From Planctomycetaceae bacterium (GTDB lineage: Bacteria > Planctomycetota > Planctomycetia > Planctomycetales > Planctomycetaceae), in assembly GCA_947463775.1 (NCBI GenBank), contig CANHVD010000186.1:1-9606 (forward strand): a stretch of 9,606 bases of DNA, given 5' to 3'. The notes beneath the pieces are model-generated. The model saw only the letters and a list, made by a program, of their open reading frames with translations. It had not been told where the DNA came from and did not search any database. Positions 1 to 6,624 of this stretch are shown here, in pieces (the first letter of the stretch is position 1; each line of letters starts with the position of its first letter). A program made the position numbers and the translations under genes.

Positions 1-144
1 TCCATTTTTCCGCGTCGAGTACTTCGCTCAAAAGCATCTGTTGAGTCACCAGAGTCGATCGCTGCAGTTCTTCGCCTGTCTCCGATCGACTTCAGCCAGG
101 ATTAACCGTCAGGCATCCTTTAAAATCCGTTTATGCCGATCGCC

Positions 145-1461
145 TTATACCAGCGCCAAACTTCGCTCCATCATCGTCAGGGCCTGCCAAAGGTTGGCCT
201 GAGTCCACAACAGTGGCGTAATGTCGTTTGGAATCCAGACGCCTTTTTCGCAGAAGTATGATTCTGGACAACGGTACTGCGGGAATCGAGCATTCGCCGG
301 AGTCAGCTGCGACAGTGAACGTCGAAGCGATTCAAGTTGCAACGCCAGAGATTCAGGTTTCCTATCCGACTGATAACGTTGTCCATGGATGCACGACACG
401 ATCGGATCAAAGATGCACCACTGTGCTTCCATGCCCGGCTTCAACAGTGAATCGCGAGCATCGAGGTTATCACTGAAATCCGCCGTGCGCTGTTCGGCCC
501 CCAGCAGATCTCGATAATCCGCGCACCAGTAGGAATCGCCCAGATATCTGCGAATCCCATACGGTCCCTGAAGATGTGTTTTCACGTCCGACAGGATCTG
601 ATCTTCCAGTGTTCGATCATTGATCACATTCAGCGGATACATCAGGAAAAGTAGTGCGGCGTCGTATCGTCGATTTTTTGAGGGGTCGTTTTGAATGCAT
701 TCGCTCGGCAGAATTGTCTGAAGGGCGTCACGACACTTCGAGATCAGGCCGTCAACATCCTGAACAGAGATTGGATGAGAAGCTGTTGCCAATTTTGAGT
801 TCACTGCCGGCTGGTTCATCAGTTTGCGCAGAGAATCCAGGCCGGCCAAAGCACACCCGATACTTGATGCTGCAACCTTGCGGACTTCTTCCCAATGACC
901 GCTGTCTTCATCCTTCCAGACTTCAACCACCATCCAATACCGCACTAACTGAGCGATCAGGGTCCAGTCGGTTGCCGCGATGCTCAGATGGTGTCGCTCA
1001 ACGAGCTCACAAATGAGCCACAGTAGATACCCCAAAGCATCGTTCTGGGCGTGAGACCATTTCTCCGACAGTTCGCTCAGGTCTGAGCCATTGAAACGGA
1101 TGTGAGGCCGATTCATTGGCTCCTGGAAGTCAGTTCGTCCCTCAATGATGTCGACAAAGCGAAGGCGATGTTTGGCGTAGAACTGGGTAATCGAGTTCAC
1201 GCATTGTAGTGGGATGCCAGGATCATTCTGCACGGCCAGATGAGCCCATGCGATCTGAATATTGTCGCGGAGCCAGATGTTGCGATAGCCGGTCAGTTCA
1301 AAGTCACCGCCCTCGCCTGCCGCAGCTGAGAACAATCCGTTTTCCAGCGTGGGAAAGCAGAATGTCCCCTTTTCTGTCAGGAACGACTTGATACGACTTA
1401 TGTCATCAAGTGTGGGAGAATCCGAAACCCATTTCGATGAAGGGACGACTTCTAAATCCAT
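145..1461 (-). CDS. GH15 / phosphorylase-kinase-like (alpha/alpha)6-barrel protein
   Basis: Probable glycoside hydrolase family 15-related enzyme, of the branch that resembles the N-terminal domain of phosphorylase kinase alpha/beta subunits; such proteins occur in cyanobacteria and planctomycetes and probably act on alpha-glucosides in the cytoplasm. With ATG at 1461 it has 438 residues and no signal peptide. Visible motifs are WLRDN (63-67), RPHIRFNG (118-125), QNDALG (139-144), WEEVRK followed by SSIG (190-202), GDSYWCADY (308-316), WCIFDP (348-353) and the C-terminal NDITPLLWTQANL (412-424). The Glu of WEE (191 or 192) sits where the GH15 catalytic acid lies, and Glu400 (PESY) where the base lies, so it may be active. 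An open frame continues upstream to an ATG at 1560, but that stretch is a REP-like palindrome, so I reject it as coding. A GTG at 1467 with GAAGGG six bases upstream is an equally good start. The family call is firm; the substrate is unknown. Confidence 0.8.
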   Translation of the reverse strand: MDLEVVPSSKWVSDSPTLDDISRIKSFLTEKGTFCFPTLENGLFSAAAGEGGDFELTGYRNIWLRDNIQIAWAHLAVQNDPGIPLQCVNSITQFYAKHRLRFVDIIEGRTDFQEPMNRPHIRFNGSDLSELSEKWSHAQNDALGYLLWLICELVERHHLSIAATDWTLIAQLVRYWMVVEVWKDEDSGHWEEVRKVAASSIGCALAGLDSLRKLMNQPAVNSKLATASHPISVQDVDGLISKCRDALQTILPSECIQNDPSKNRRYDAALLFLMYPLNVINDRTLEDQILSDVKTHLQGPYGIRRYLGDSYWCADYRDLLGAEQRTADFSDNLDARDSLLKPGMEAQWCIFDPIVSCIHGQRYQSDRKPESLALQLESLRRSLSQLTPANARFPQYRCPESYFCEKGVWIPNDITPLLWTQANLWQALTMMERSLALV

Positions 1462-1494
1462 GACCACAGCAAACCCTTCACACCTGAGACGGCT

Positions 1495-1545
1495 CCCGTC
1501 GACGGAGCGACGGGTGTACTGTACGCCCGTCGCTCCGCCGACGGG
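1495..1545. repeat. REP-like double palindrome
   Basis: Two 20-nt arms, 1495-1514 and 1526-1545, are inverted copies matching at 19 of 20 positions and separated by 11 nt, which can themselves extend the stem (GTAC on both sides). Each arm is also a small hairpin, with CCCGTCG at one end and CGACGGG at the other. The unit can therefore fold as one long cruciform or as two tandem hairpins, the organisation of bacterial REP/BIME elements. It lies just upstream of the GH15-like gene, between it and the preceding minus-strand gene. Whether it is dispersed in the genome cannot be seen from this window. Confidence 0.75.
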
Positions 1546-1584
1546 ATCATATTGCGACATGAATCAACCACGTCGCTCTGCACC

Positions 1585-1650
1585 AGAACAGCCGTGTTGT
1601 ATCCGACACGTTCTCTCTGAGAAGACCAACTCACGGTAACGAGCGTTACC
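1585..1650. other. Hairpin-rich intergenic segment downstream of the cupredoxin-like gene
   Basis: Two more stems lie between the stop codon at 1665 and the REP-like element. Positions 1635-1650 form a perfect 6-bp stem (GGTAAC/GTTACC) with a 4-nt loop, 15 nt beyond the stop codon on the minus strand. Positions 1585-1614 form a bulged stem (AGAA...CGTGT against ACACG.TTCT). Neither is followed by a T run on the minus strand, so they are not canonical intrinsic terminators. They may protect the 3' end of the upstream transcript or belong to a larger repeat together with 1495-1545. Confidence 0.4.
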
Positions 1651-1664
1651 AGGAATCCACCGAT

Positions 1665-3332
1665 TTACGGCAGAACAAGTGACACTGGTTCAAAGTCCAC
1701 TTTCGTGACCTTTCCGGCCTCGACGCGAATCAGAAGCTTTCTGTGGATGTAACCTTTTCGTTCATGCCACACTCTAAACTCATGTTCGCCTGGCGGCAGA
1801 TTCGGGATGACAAAGTCTCCTTCGGAGTTTGTCTTTGTTGCGTAAGGATGATCCACAATAAGCCAATAGGCTGACTTCCAGGGTTGGAAATCACAGGCGA
1901 CTTTGAATGGCAATGATTCAGCGGTGGTGAGTTTGACTTTTTGAGCTTGAGGCCCCATTACACCCGGTGCAATATGTAAATTGACAGGCTTATTTTTAAG
2001 GGGATAGGTGTGAACATTGCTGACAACAGCGTCAGCATTTGCGATCGAAATCGTTTGGCCAGTTCGAGCGACAAGGGTGTGGGGGACAAACTGGGATCCC
2101 TTTTGGCCGAAGCCGACAGGGTCGGTCGGAGGTTCAATCAGATCTGGATGAATACTGGCGGGACGTTTCGACATCCAGACGAAAATGTTTTCAACACCGC
2201 CAGTCATTGCGTTTACTTTGAGATCTTCGGCAGGAACACCCTGCGGGATTCCCTTCCCCGGATTCGCCTTGGCCACAAGCTCGGGACGATACTGTGAAGT
2301 TGCGTCGTCGGCAGTGATCCTGCCATAGATTGTTCCCCAGTTTCCTTCGGGGGCATCAATGTCATCCCTTGTGAACAGTGGGGCTTCAACGACTTCATCG
2401 AAGCGGGGACTTGTCGCGGCGATCATGCGTGGTGCCATGTCCCGCTTCTCGAGGCTTACAGATGGAACATCTCCGTTGAGCTTGAATGGAATCACGACCG
2501 GATCGTGTTCAGGAATCATGTCAACGCAATGCAACTCATATTCGCCCGCCGGTAAAAAACAATTCAACGTGGCTAACGTTGCGTACTTGCTAGCTTCTAC
2601 AACAGCTTTGGTCTCAGCCAGTGTTCGCTGCTCCTTGTCAACAATGATCCAGCGAAATGATCGCGGAGGATTCTCGCTGTTGAAGGTGTACGATGTCTTC
2701 AAATGAACAAGCGGCTGCAGGTCTAACTCCAGCGGTGCTCCAAGTTTCGACAGAGGCACAAATGAAAAACACCCATATTGATACTTTCGCTCAAAGGCAA
2801 ACAGTGTCAAAGTCGGCTCAGGATCCTTTTGAAGGAGCGTGCTCGATGTATGAGGCGACTTCAGATGGAACTCACCTCGATTGTTACTCCAGTCCTGCCC
2901 TGCATCCGTTTCAGTGCGAATAGGAAATTCCGGAAGTCCGCTTTTGCAGAAAACCAGGGGCTCTGACGACAGCCATGTGTCGCTCACGGTTTTGTGGCCA
3001 CGAATCAGTGTTCGCCCTGACGTCACGGGGAGCATGACGATCGTCTGGGGAGTATTCGGCATCCCTTTCCAAAGCGTCGTACGAAATCCTTCCGCGCTGA
3101 CTTCAAGAGAGCATTTGGGTGCTGTCAGTGAAGGCAGTTTTGCGATGCCATTGACATCGGTCTTAAAGACTTTCAGTTCGTCCTTTGTGTTCGTTGAAGA
3201 CAGGACAATGGCTTTGGCGACGGGCTTCTGAAGATGATCCACGACCGTGACGGGAAAGTCGTCGTTGCGTTGTGGTTCATCCGCGACTGCACTCAGTCCC
3301 ACTATCGCCAGTAACGCCAGCAGCTGATGCAT
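1665..3332 (-). CDS. Exported protein with degenerate cupredoxin-like and carboxypeptidase-regulatory-like domains
   Basis: A 555-residue protein of unknown function. A hydrophobic segment (residues 3-17, ending AVADE) is a probable signal peptide, so it should act outside the cytoplasm. Residues about 25-105 look like a carboxypeptidase regulatory-like (Ig-fold) domain (VTVVDHLQKPVAKA). Residues about 205-290 may be a second beta domain. Residues about 332-500 resemble the planctomycete cupredoxin-like/methylamine-utilisation-like module: GTIYGRI, PHTLVARTGQ, ANADAVVSNVH, CDFQPWKSAYW, DHPYA. A short carboxypeptidase-regulatory-like tail follows (GDFVIPNLPPGEHEFRVWHE, 505-524). His418, His441 and Cys480 fit copper ligands, but the later His and Met of the usual CxxHPWM-type motif are Gln483 and Lys486, so copper binding is doubtful. 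It lies 84 nt downstream of the hydrolase gene on the same strand. GGAA lies upstream of the ATG, but the n-region lacks basic residues; an in-frame upstream FRKFF has no ATG, GTG or TTG start. Confidence 0.75.
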   Translation of the reverse strand: MHQLLALLAIVGLSAVADEPQRNDDFPVTVVDHLQKPVAKAIVLSSTNTKDELKVFKTDVNGIAKLPSLTAPKCSLEVSAEGFRTTLWKGMPNTPQTIVMLPVTSGRTLIRGHKTVSDTWLSSEPLVFCKSGLPEFPIRTETDAGQDWSNNRGEFHLKSPHTSSTLLQKDPEPTLTLFAFERKYQYGCFSFVPLSKLGAPLELDLQPLVHLKTSYTFNSENPPRSFRWIIVDKEQRTLAETKAVVEASKYATLATLNCFLPAGEYELHCVDMIPEHDPVVIPFKLNGDVPSVSLEKRDMAPRMIAATSPRFDEVVEAPLFTRDDIDAPEGNWGTIYGRITADDATSQYRPELVAKANPGKGIPQGVPAEDLKVNAMTGGVENIFVWMSKRPASIHPDLIEPPTDPVGFGQKGSQFVPHTLVARTGQTISIANADAVVSNVHTYPLKNKPVNLHIAPGVMGPQAQKVKLTTAESLPFKVACDFQPWKSAYWLIVDHPYATKTNSEGDFVIPNLPPGEHEFRVWHERKGYIHRKLLIRVEAGKVTKVDFEPVSLVLP

Positions 3333-3416
3333 GAAGAATTTCCGGAACGCGGTGTGGAAAAATCCGTCTTTTTCAACCGGCAGTGGAGGTACTCTCCAAT
3401 AAGATCCGGGATACCT

Positions 3417-4556
3417 TTATTGGCCGAGATACACCGTCAGCCACTCCGCCATGCGTTCAAACGACTGTTCCGAAACGCTGTGGCCTTCATGATGATTCAG
3501 GAGCCCAAGTCGAGTCGGTTCGCCATACAAGTTCCAGACGGGAAGCGCCGCATTAATCAGAGGCCAGCTACGATCACCATCGGCCGCTCCCGGACCAGTT
3601 TCGCCTCCCAGAATCAGAAAGGGGCGCGGAGCAATCAGACCCAGTAACTGATGATGGTTTAGCGGAAACTCCGGATCTCGAATGGCTTCACCGAGATACC
3701 AGGATGCATCCCAGTTTGTTGATCGAAATCCAATTCCACCCTCGCTGGCTGCCGCCGCTTTAATTCGTTCATCGAAGGCCGCAAGATACAGAGCTTCCTT
3801 TGCACCAAGCGAATGACCAATCGCACCAATTCGTGCGCGATCGACCTGTGGCAGAGATTCCAGAACATCGATACCACGCATGGCATCGTACAGCATCTTG
3901 GCCATGCCGGTTGTTTTCGGATGTCGCTCTCGGTGTTTTGCAACGGCTTCATTCAGGCTGCTGACGTCCTGCCAAAGAAAGCAGCGAGGACAGAAAACGA
4001 TGAAGCCTCGTTGGGCCAGTGTGAGTCCGAATTGTTTTGTATCCTGCCCGCTGATTCCGGCAATGTCATCGATGGTTGCGTTTGTCGTTGGGTGCATGGC
4101 CAACACTGCAGGATACTTTGCTTTGCTATCCACCGCCGCTTTCGGTACCAGCAAGTAGCCTTCGACAAAGATCCCGGGTTCGCCTTCATAGCGGACCAGT
4201 TGTCGAGTAATCGTGGGGAGCGACTCCGTCTTGAGAATCTCCAGGGCTACTGTGGGACGAGGCTCCGGCATCGGTCCCAGGAACTTGATCCATCGATCAT
4301 GGATTGTTTTGCGGTGCTTCTCCCACTCCTGAATCGTCGTAACAGGTTTTCCGTCCGAGTCCCGCAGAAGCGTCTCAACCTTGCCGAGATTCTCCACCAC
4401 TGGGATCACCGGAGCTGATGTTACCTCTTTGAGCCATGGAACATCATCCGCATTTCCGCTCGCTGAGGAGAGTATCGCACCGGCGACAAACGCAGCCGAA
4501 TATCTGACCATGGATCGAATCACGTTCCATGATCCGCGATCACTGAAATTGCTCAT
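3417..4556 (-). CDS. Exported alpha/beta hydrolase (dienelactone hydrolase / acetyl-xylan-esterase-like)
   Basis: A 379-residue serine hydrolase of the alpha/beta fold. The nucleophile elbow GHSLG places the catalytic Ser at 249. The probable acid is Asp326 or Asp328 (AADGD, after the strand PFLILGG), and the His is 359 (HHEGHS), in the expected order. Residues 16-37 (MVRYSAAFVAGAILSSASGNAD) give a signal peptide, so the enzyme should work in the periplasm or outer compartments. The N-terminal part (residues about 80-190) matches planctomycete exported hydrolases that have the HPTTN and ISGQD segments before the core. The substrate cannot be read from sequence; carbohydrate or ester deacylation is the usual guess. 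The ATG at 4556 has an excellent GAGGAG five bases upstream; an internal ATG at 4511 would give a shorter signal peptide. It is probably the first gene of a minus-strand unit with the cupredoxin-like gene. Confidence 0.85.
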   Translation of the reverse strand: MSNFSDRGSWNVIRSMVRYSAAFVAGAILSSASGNADDVPWLKEVTSAPVIPVVENLGKVETLLRDSDGKPVTTIQEWEKHRKTIHDRWIKFLGPMPEPRPTVALEILKTESLPTITRQLVRYEGEPGIFVEGYLLVPKAAVDSKAKYPAVLAMHPTTNATIDDIAGISGQDTKQFGLTLAQRGFIVFCPRCFLWQDVSSLNEAVAKHRERHPKTTGMAKMLYDAMRGIDVLESLPQVDRARIGAIGHSLGAKEALYLAAFDERIKAAAASEGGIGFRSTNWDASWYLGEAIRDPEFPLNHHQLLGLIAPRPFLILGGETGPGAADGDRSWPLINAALPVWNLYGEPTRLGLLNHHEGHSVSEQSFERMAEWLTVYLGQ

Positions 4557-4993
4557 ACATACTCCTCGACAGACGCAATGAAAACCGCCTGGCGTGAGTG
4601 TCAGGTATCTCGGCTTAAGGAGTCAAGGCACGAGTGGCGAGGAATCTTCCGGCAAGTTGCAGAACCATACACGTTGACGAGAATCTGTTTTGTAATTGAA
4701 CGTGAAGTTCTTTCTGCTCATCAGAGGGGTAGAAAGAAGACCGCAGTTTCCCCGGAAAATCATGAATAATCGCGTGCTTTTGTAAAAATGCCCCTCGGGA
4801 ACCAAAGTTGCGGATTGAATCTCCAGCAATTCTGTGGCAATACTCAGTAAGGTGTTCTTGTGTATAGACTTTACTGATTGATGGCCTCCGACAGAGCGTA
4901 CCAGGTTGGATTCTTCGGTTTCATCATTCTTAATGCTTATTGCCAGTTCAAACGGTGTTTTTCGAGGGGAAAACACACTGAAGGAAACTCGAA
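4557..4993. promoter_or_regulatory. Divergent intergenic region
   Basis: This 437-nt stretch separates two divergently transcribed genes and should hold promoters for both. I see no convincing long ORF: the open frames on either strand lack family resemblance and good ribosome sites. It is AT-richer than the flanking genes, especially at 4740-4960. TATAGA at 4863-4868 and TTGAAT/AATACT at 4816-4845 (18-nt spacing) are weak sigma-70-like matches towards the DUF1559 gene. Planctomycete promoters are poorly defined, so none is called firmly. Confidence 0.5.
4955..4976 (+). promoter_or_regulatory. 5' leader hairpin just before the DUF1559 ribosome site
   Basis: GTGTTTTTC and GGAAAACAC can pair as a 9-bp stem (one T-G wobble) closed by a GAGG loop. 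The stem ends four bases before the AAGGA at 4981-4985 that serves the ATG at 4994. The GAGG loop is itself Shine-Dalgarno-like. A stem here could tune translation or mRNA stability; this is inference from position. Confidence 0.4.
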
Positions 4994-6112
4994 ATGAAGC
5001 GACGTTCGCCTGTCTTGCGTCGATCCCCGTCATCTGGGTTCACATTGATTGAACTGTTGGTTGTCATTGCAATCATCGCAATTCTCATCGCCTTGCTACT
5101 GCCAGCTGTTCAGCAGGCTCGCGAGGCCGCTCGTCGAACGCAGTGCAAGAATAATCTGAAGCAGATTGCCCTTGCCGCTCATAACTTTCACGACATTTAC
5201 GAGAGATTTCCTGCCGCAAACATCATGGAATGGCATAACGAGACCGGTCGAGATGGAGTTTTTGAGCCCGTGACTGCGGGGTATCCAGATCCGGACACAT
5301 CACCTGGAATCGGAGTTTTGCCACAGTTGCTGCCCCAGCTTGAACAGGCGAATCTCTATGCAAAAATGGGGACGACAACGGGATTTGATGACCACTATCT
5401 CGCTGGGAGTGTTGTTGGGAACTACAAGACTCCGGGAGCGGCGTGGTACAACGATGCGGCCTCATTTGCTCTGGCACAAACAAGAATGCCGATGTTCGAG
5501 TGTCCCTCTGATCCGCAGGCGGGCAAGGATTTTGTTTTGTGGCATGGTTCAGGGTATTTCCCTGCGTCAGAGATCTACTGCACCAGTGGCTTCGTCGTGT
5601 TCGGCATTGGTGATCCGAGTGATGATAATCTGAAAGCAACCAACTATGTCGGTGTCGGAGGATTGATCGGTGGCGGTCGCTGCAGCGTCCAATGGGACCT
5701 GAATGGTGATGGTTCAGTCGACGTTCCCAATCTCCATGACTGGAAAGGCGTCTTCAGTGTCTCAAGATTGAAGGTCAGCTTTCGGGATTTGACCAGAGGC
5801 ACCAGCAACGTGCTGATGTTTGGCGAAGCCACCGGTGGAAAAAGTCTGGGGTTTTCGTGGATGGGGGCGAATTTCATTCCTTCTGTCTGGAACAAGTATG
5901 TTGACAGCGCGGGGGTTCCGGATCCTGCTAATCCGAATCCAGCCAATCTCACCTCGACTGATGCAGCTTATGGTTTCAGTAGCTTTCATACGGGCGGCTA
6001 TCAATTTGCACTGGGTGATGGTTCCGTTCGATTCATCTCGGAAAACATGGACAAGAACACCTATTGGGCAATTTCCGCGATGTCCAATAGCTGGGTGAAC
6101 GGCGAATTCTGA
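4994..6112 (+). CDS. DUF1559 (SBP_bac_10) pilin-like protein
   Basis: A 372-residue member of the planctomycete DUF1559 family, a type IV pilin-like exported protein of unknown function. The basic leader ends at Gly15 and is followed by FTLIE, so prepilin peptidase should cut after Gly15 and methylate Phe16; Glu20 is the usual Glu at +5. Residues 16-37 form the hydrophobic helix. The conserved RRTQCKNNLKQIALAAHNFHD follows (48-67). A C-terminal H-x9-DG motif is at 332-343 (H332 to D342-G343), then SVRFI. The domain between is a beta-rich globular region. DLNGDGSVD (235-243) resembles an EF-hand/dockerin calcium loop. AAGGA eight bases before the ATG supports the start. It is followed after 22 nt by a small lipoprotein gene and a terminator, so the two probably share a transcript. 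Such genes occur in many paralogues per planctomycete genome. Confidence 0.95.
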   Translation: MKRRSPVLRRSPSSGFTLIELLVVIAIIAILIALLLPAVQQAREAARRTQCKNNLKQIALAAHNFHDIYERFPAANIMEWHNETGRDGVFEPVTAGYPDPDTSPGIGVLPQLLPQLEQANLYAKMGTTTGFDDHYLAGSVVGNYKTPGAAWYNDAASFALAQTRMPMFECPSDPQAGKDFVLWHGSGYFPASEIYCTSGFVVFGIGDPSDDNLKATNYVGVGGLIGGGRCSVQWDLNGDGSVDVPNLHDWKGVFSVSRLKVSFRDLTRGTSNVLMFGEATGGKSLGFSWMGANFIPSVWNKYVDSAGVPDPANPNPANLTSTDAAYGFSSFHTGGYQFALGDGSVRFISENMDKNTYWAISAMSNSWVNGEF

Positions 6113-6134
6113 TTCCGAAAAGTGTGGTCTCTTT

Positions 6135-6290
6135 ATGTCTCGAATCCTTCTGGCGATTTGCCTGATCAGCAGCATCTGTGGTTGTGGAGGAAGTGGTCAG
6201 CCGGAAGAGCCGACCAATCCGGACCCACCGCCGGGAGCCAGGTTCAGCGGATCCTCAGCCAACAGCAAGACAAGAATTGGTGAGAAATAG
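6135..6290 (+). CDS. Small putative lipoprotein
   Basis: A 51-residue ORF 22 nt after the DUF1559 stop codon. It starts MSRILLAICLIS, a short basic and hydrophobic signal, then ICGC, which fits a lipobox with Cys17 as the lipidated residue. The mature part is only about 35 residues: Gly/Ser, then acidic and proline-rich (PEEPTNPDPPPG), ending with basic residues. Planctomycete DUF1559 genes are often followed by a small lipoprotein gene beginning GCGGSG; the usual versions carry a larger Ig-like or carboxypeptidase-regulatory-like domain, absent here. No clear Shine-Dalgarno is seen before the ATG, so translation may depend on coupling or be weak. It could be a truncated relic of a longer lipoprotein. 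The terminator at 6326 closes the unit. Confidence 0.65.
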   Translation: MSRILLAICLISSICGCGGSGQPEEPTNPDPPPGARFSGSSANSKTRIGEK

Positions 6291-6325
6291 GACCGTGCAG
6301 GATTTCAGCGTTTGAAGACCAGTCT

Positions 6326-6357
6326 GAGACTGCACCTCACGGAGGCAGTCTCTTTTT
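6326..6357 (+). terminator. Rho-independent terminator
   Basis: GAGACTG (6326-6332) pairs with CAGTCTC (6346-6352), and inside it CCTC pairs with GAGG around an ACG loop. Five Ts follow directly (6353-6357). It lies 36 nt after the small lipoprotein stop codon and should end the DUF1559-lipoprotein transcript. Confidence 0.85.
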
Positions 6358-6493
6358 GTCTATGCCTGAATGGCCTCTTTAGGCCGTTATGCACAGGGAA
6401 GTGTGCGGAAAATCATAGCAAATATGTCGCCACTTCCGGGATTCGCGTCAGGTTCGATCTTGACCGAAAATCGTAAAACAAGCAGAGTCCAGA

Positions 6494-6535
6494 AGGCTGG
6501 GTGCCAGAGATCGGCAAGGAATGCCTGTCCAGCCT
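6494..6535. repeat. Nested inverted repeat
   Basis: The outer arms AGGCTGG and CCAGCCT are perfect reverse complements, and an inner GGCA/TGCC stem lies at about 6513-6525. No T run follows. It may be a structured leader element of the 6625 gene or a dispersed repeat. Confidence 0.35.
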
Positions 6536-6624
6536 GATTGTTGATTGAGCCCTGCCCTGCCTGTTTCGCTGGAAACTGATGGGATGCTGACCCCGATTCA
6601 CCTGCCATGGAAGGATGGTGAAAA

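Larger units (their letters stand above)
6291..6624. other. Intergenic region between the DUF1559 unit and the HTTM unit
   Basis: These 334 nt hold the terminator at 6326-6357 and, further right, a nested inverted repeat at 6494-6535 (AGGCTGG/CCAGCCT outside, GGCA/TGCC inside). No plausible coding region was found; the minus-strand frame crossing it lacks family features. A promoter for the downstream genes is expected here, but I cannot identify one with confidence. Confidence 0.5.

Noticed and set aside
1..37. Possible start of another minus-strand gene (MLLSEVLDAEKW from an ATG at 37) running off the left edge
   Set aside because: Only 12 codons are visible, with no clear ribosome site; plausible as the next gene after the GH15-like one but not supportable.
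3813..4418. 201-codon plus-strand open frame
   Set aside because: It lies antisense inside the alpha/beta hydrolase gene; the Cys/Arg-rich composition is typical of a shadow frame.
4623..5033. 136-codon minus-strand open frame across the divergent intergenic region
   Set aside because: It overlaps the start of the DUF1559 gene and shows no recognisable motif or strong ribosome site; it is most likely chance.
4994..6112. Calling the DUF1559 protein a type II secretion major pseudopilin (GspG)
   Set aside because: The N-terminal helix is shared by all pilin-like proteins, while the H-x9-DG C-terminus and length are those of DUF1559; no secretion genes are adjacent.
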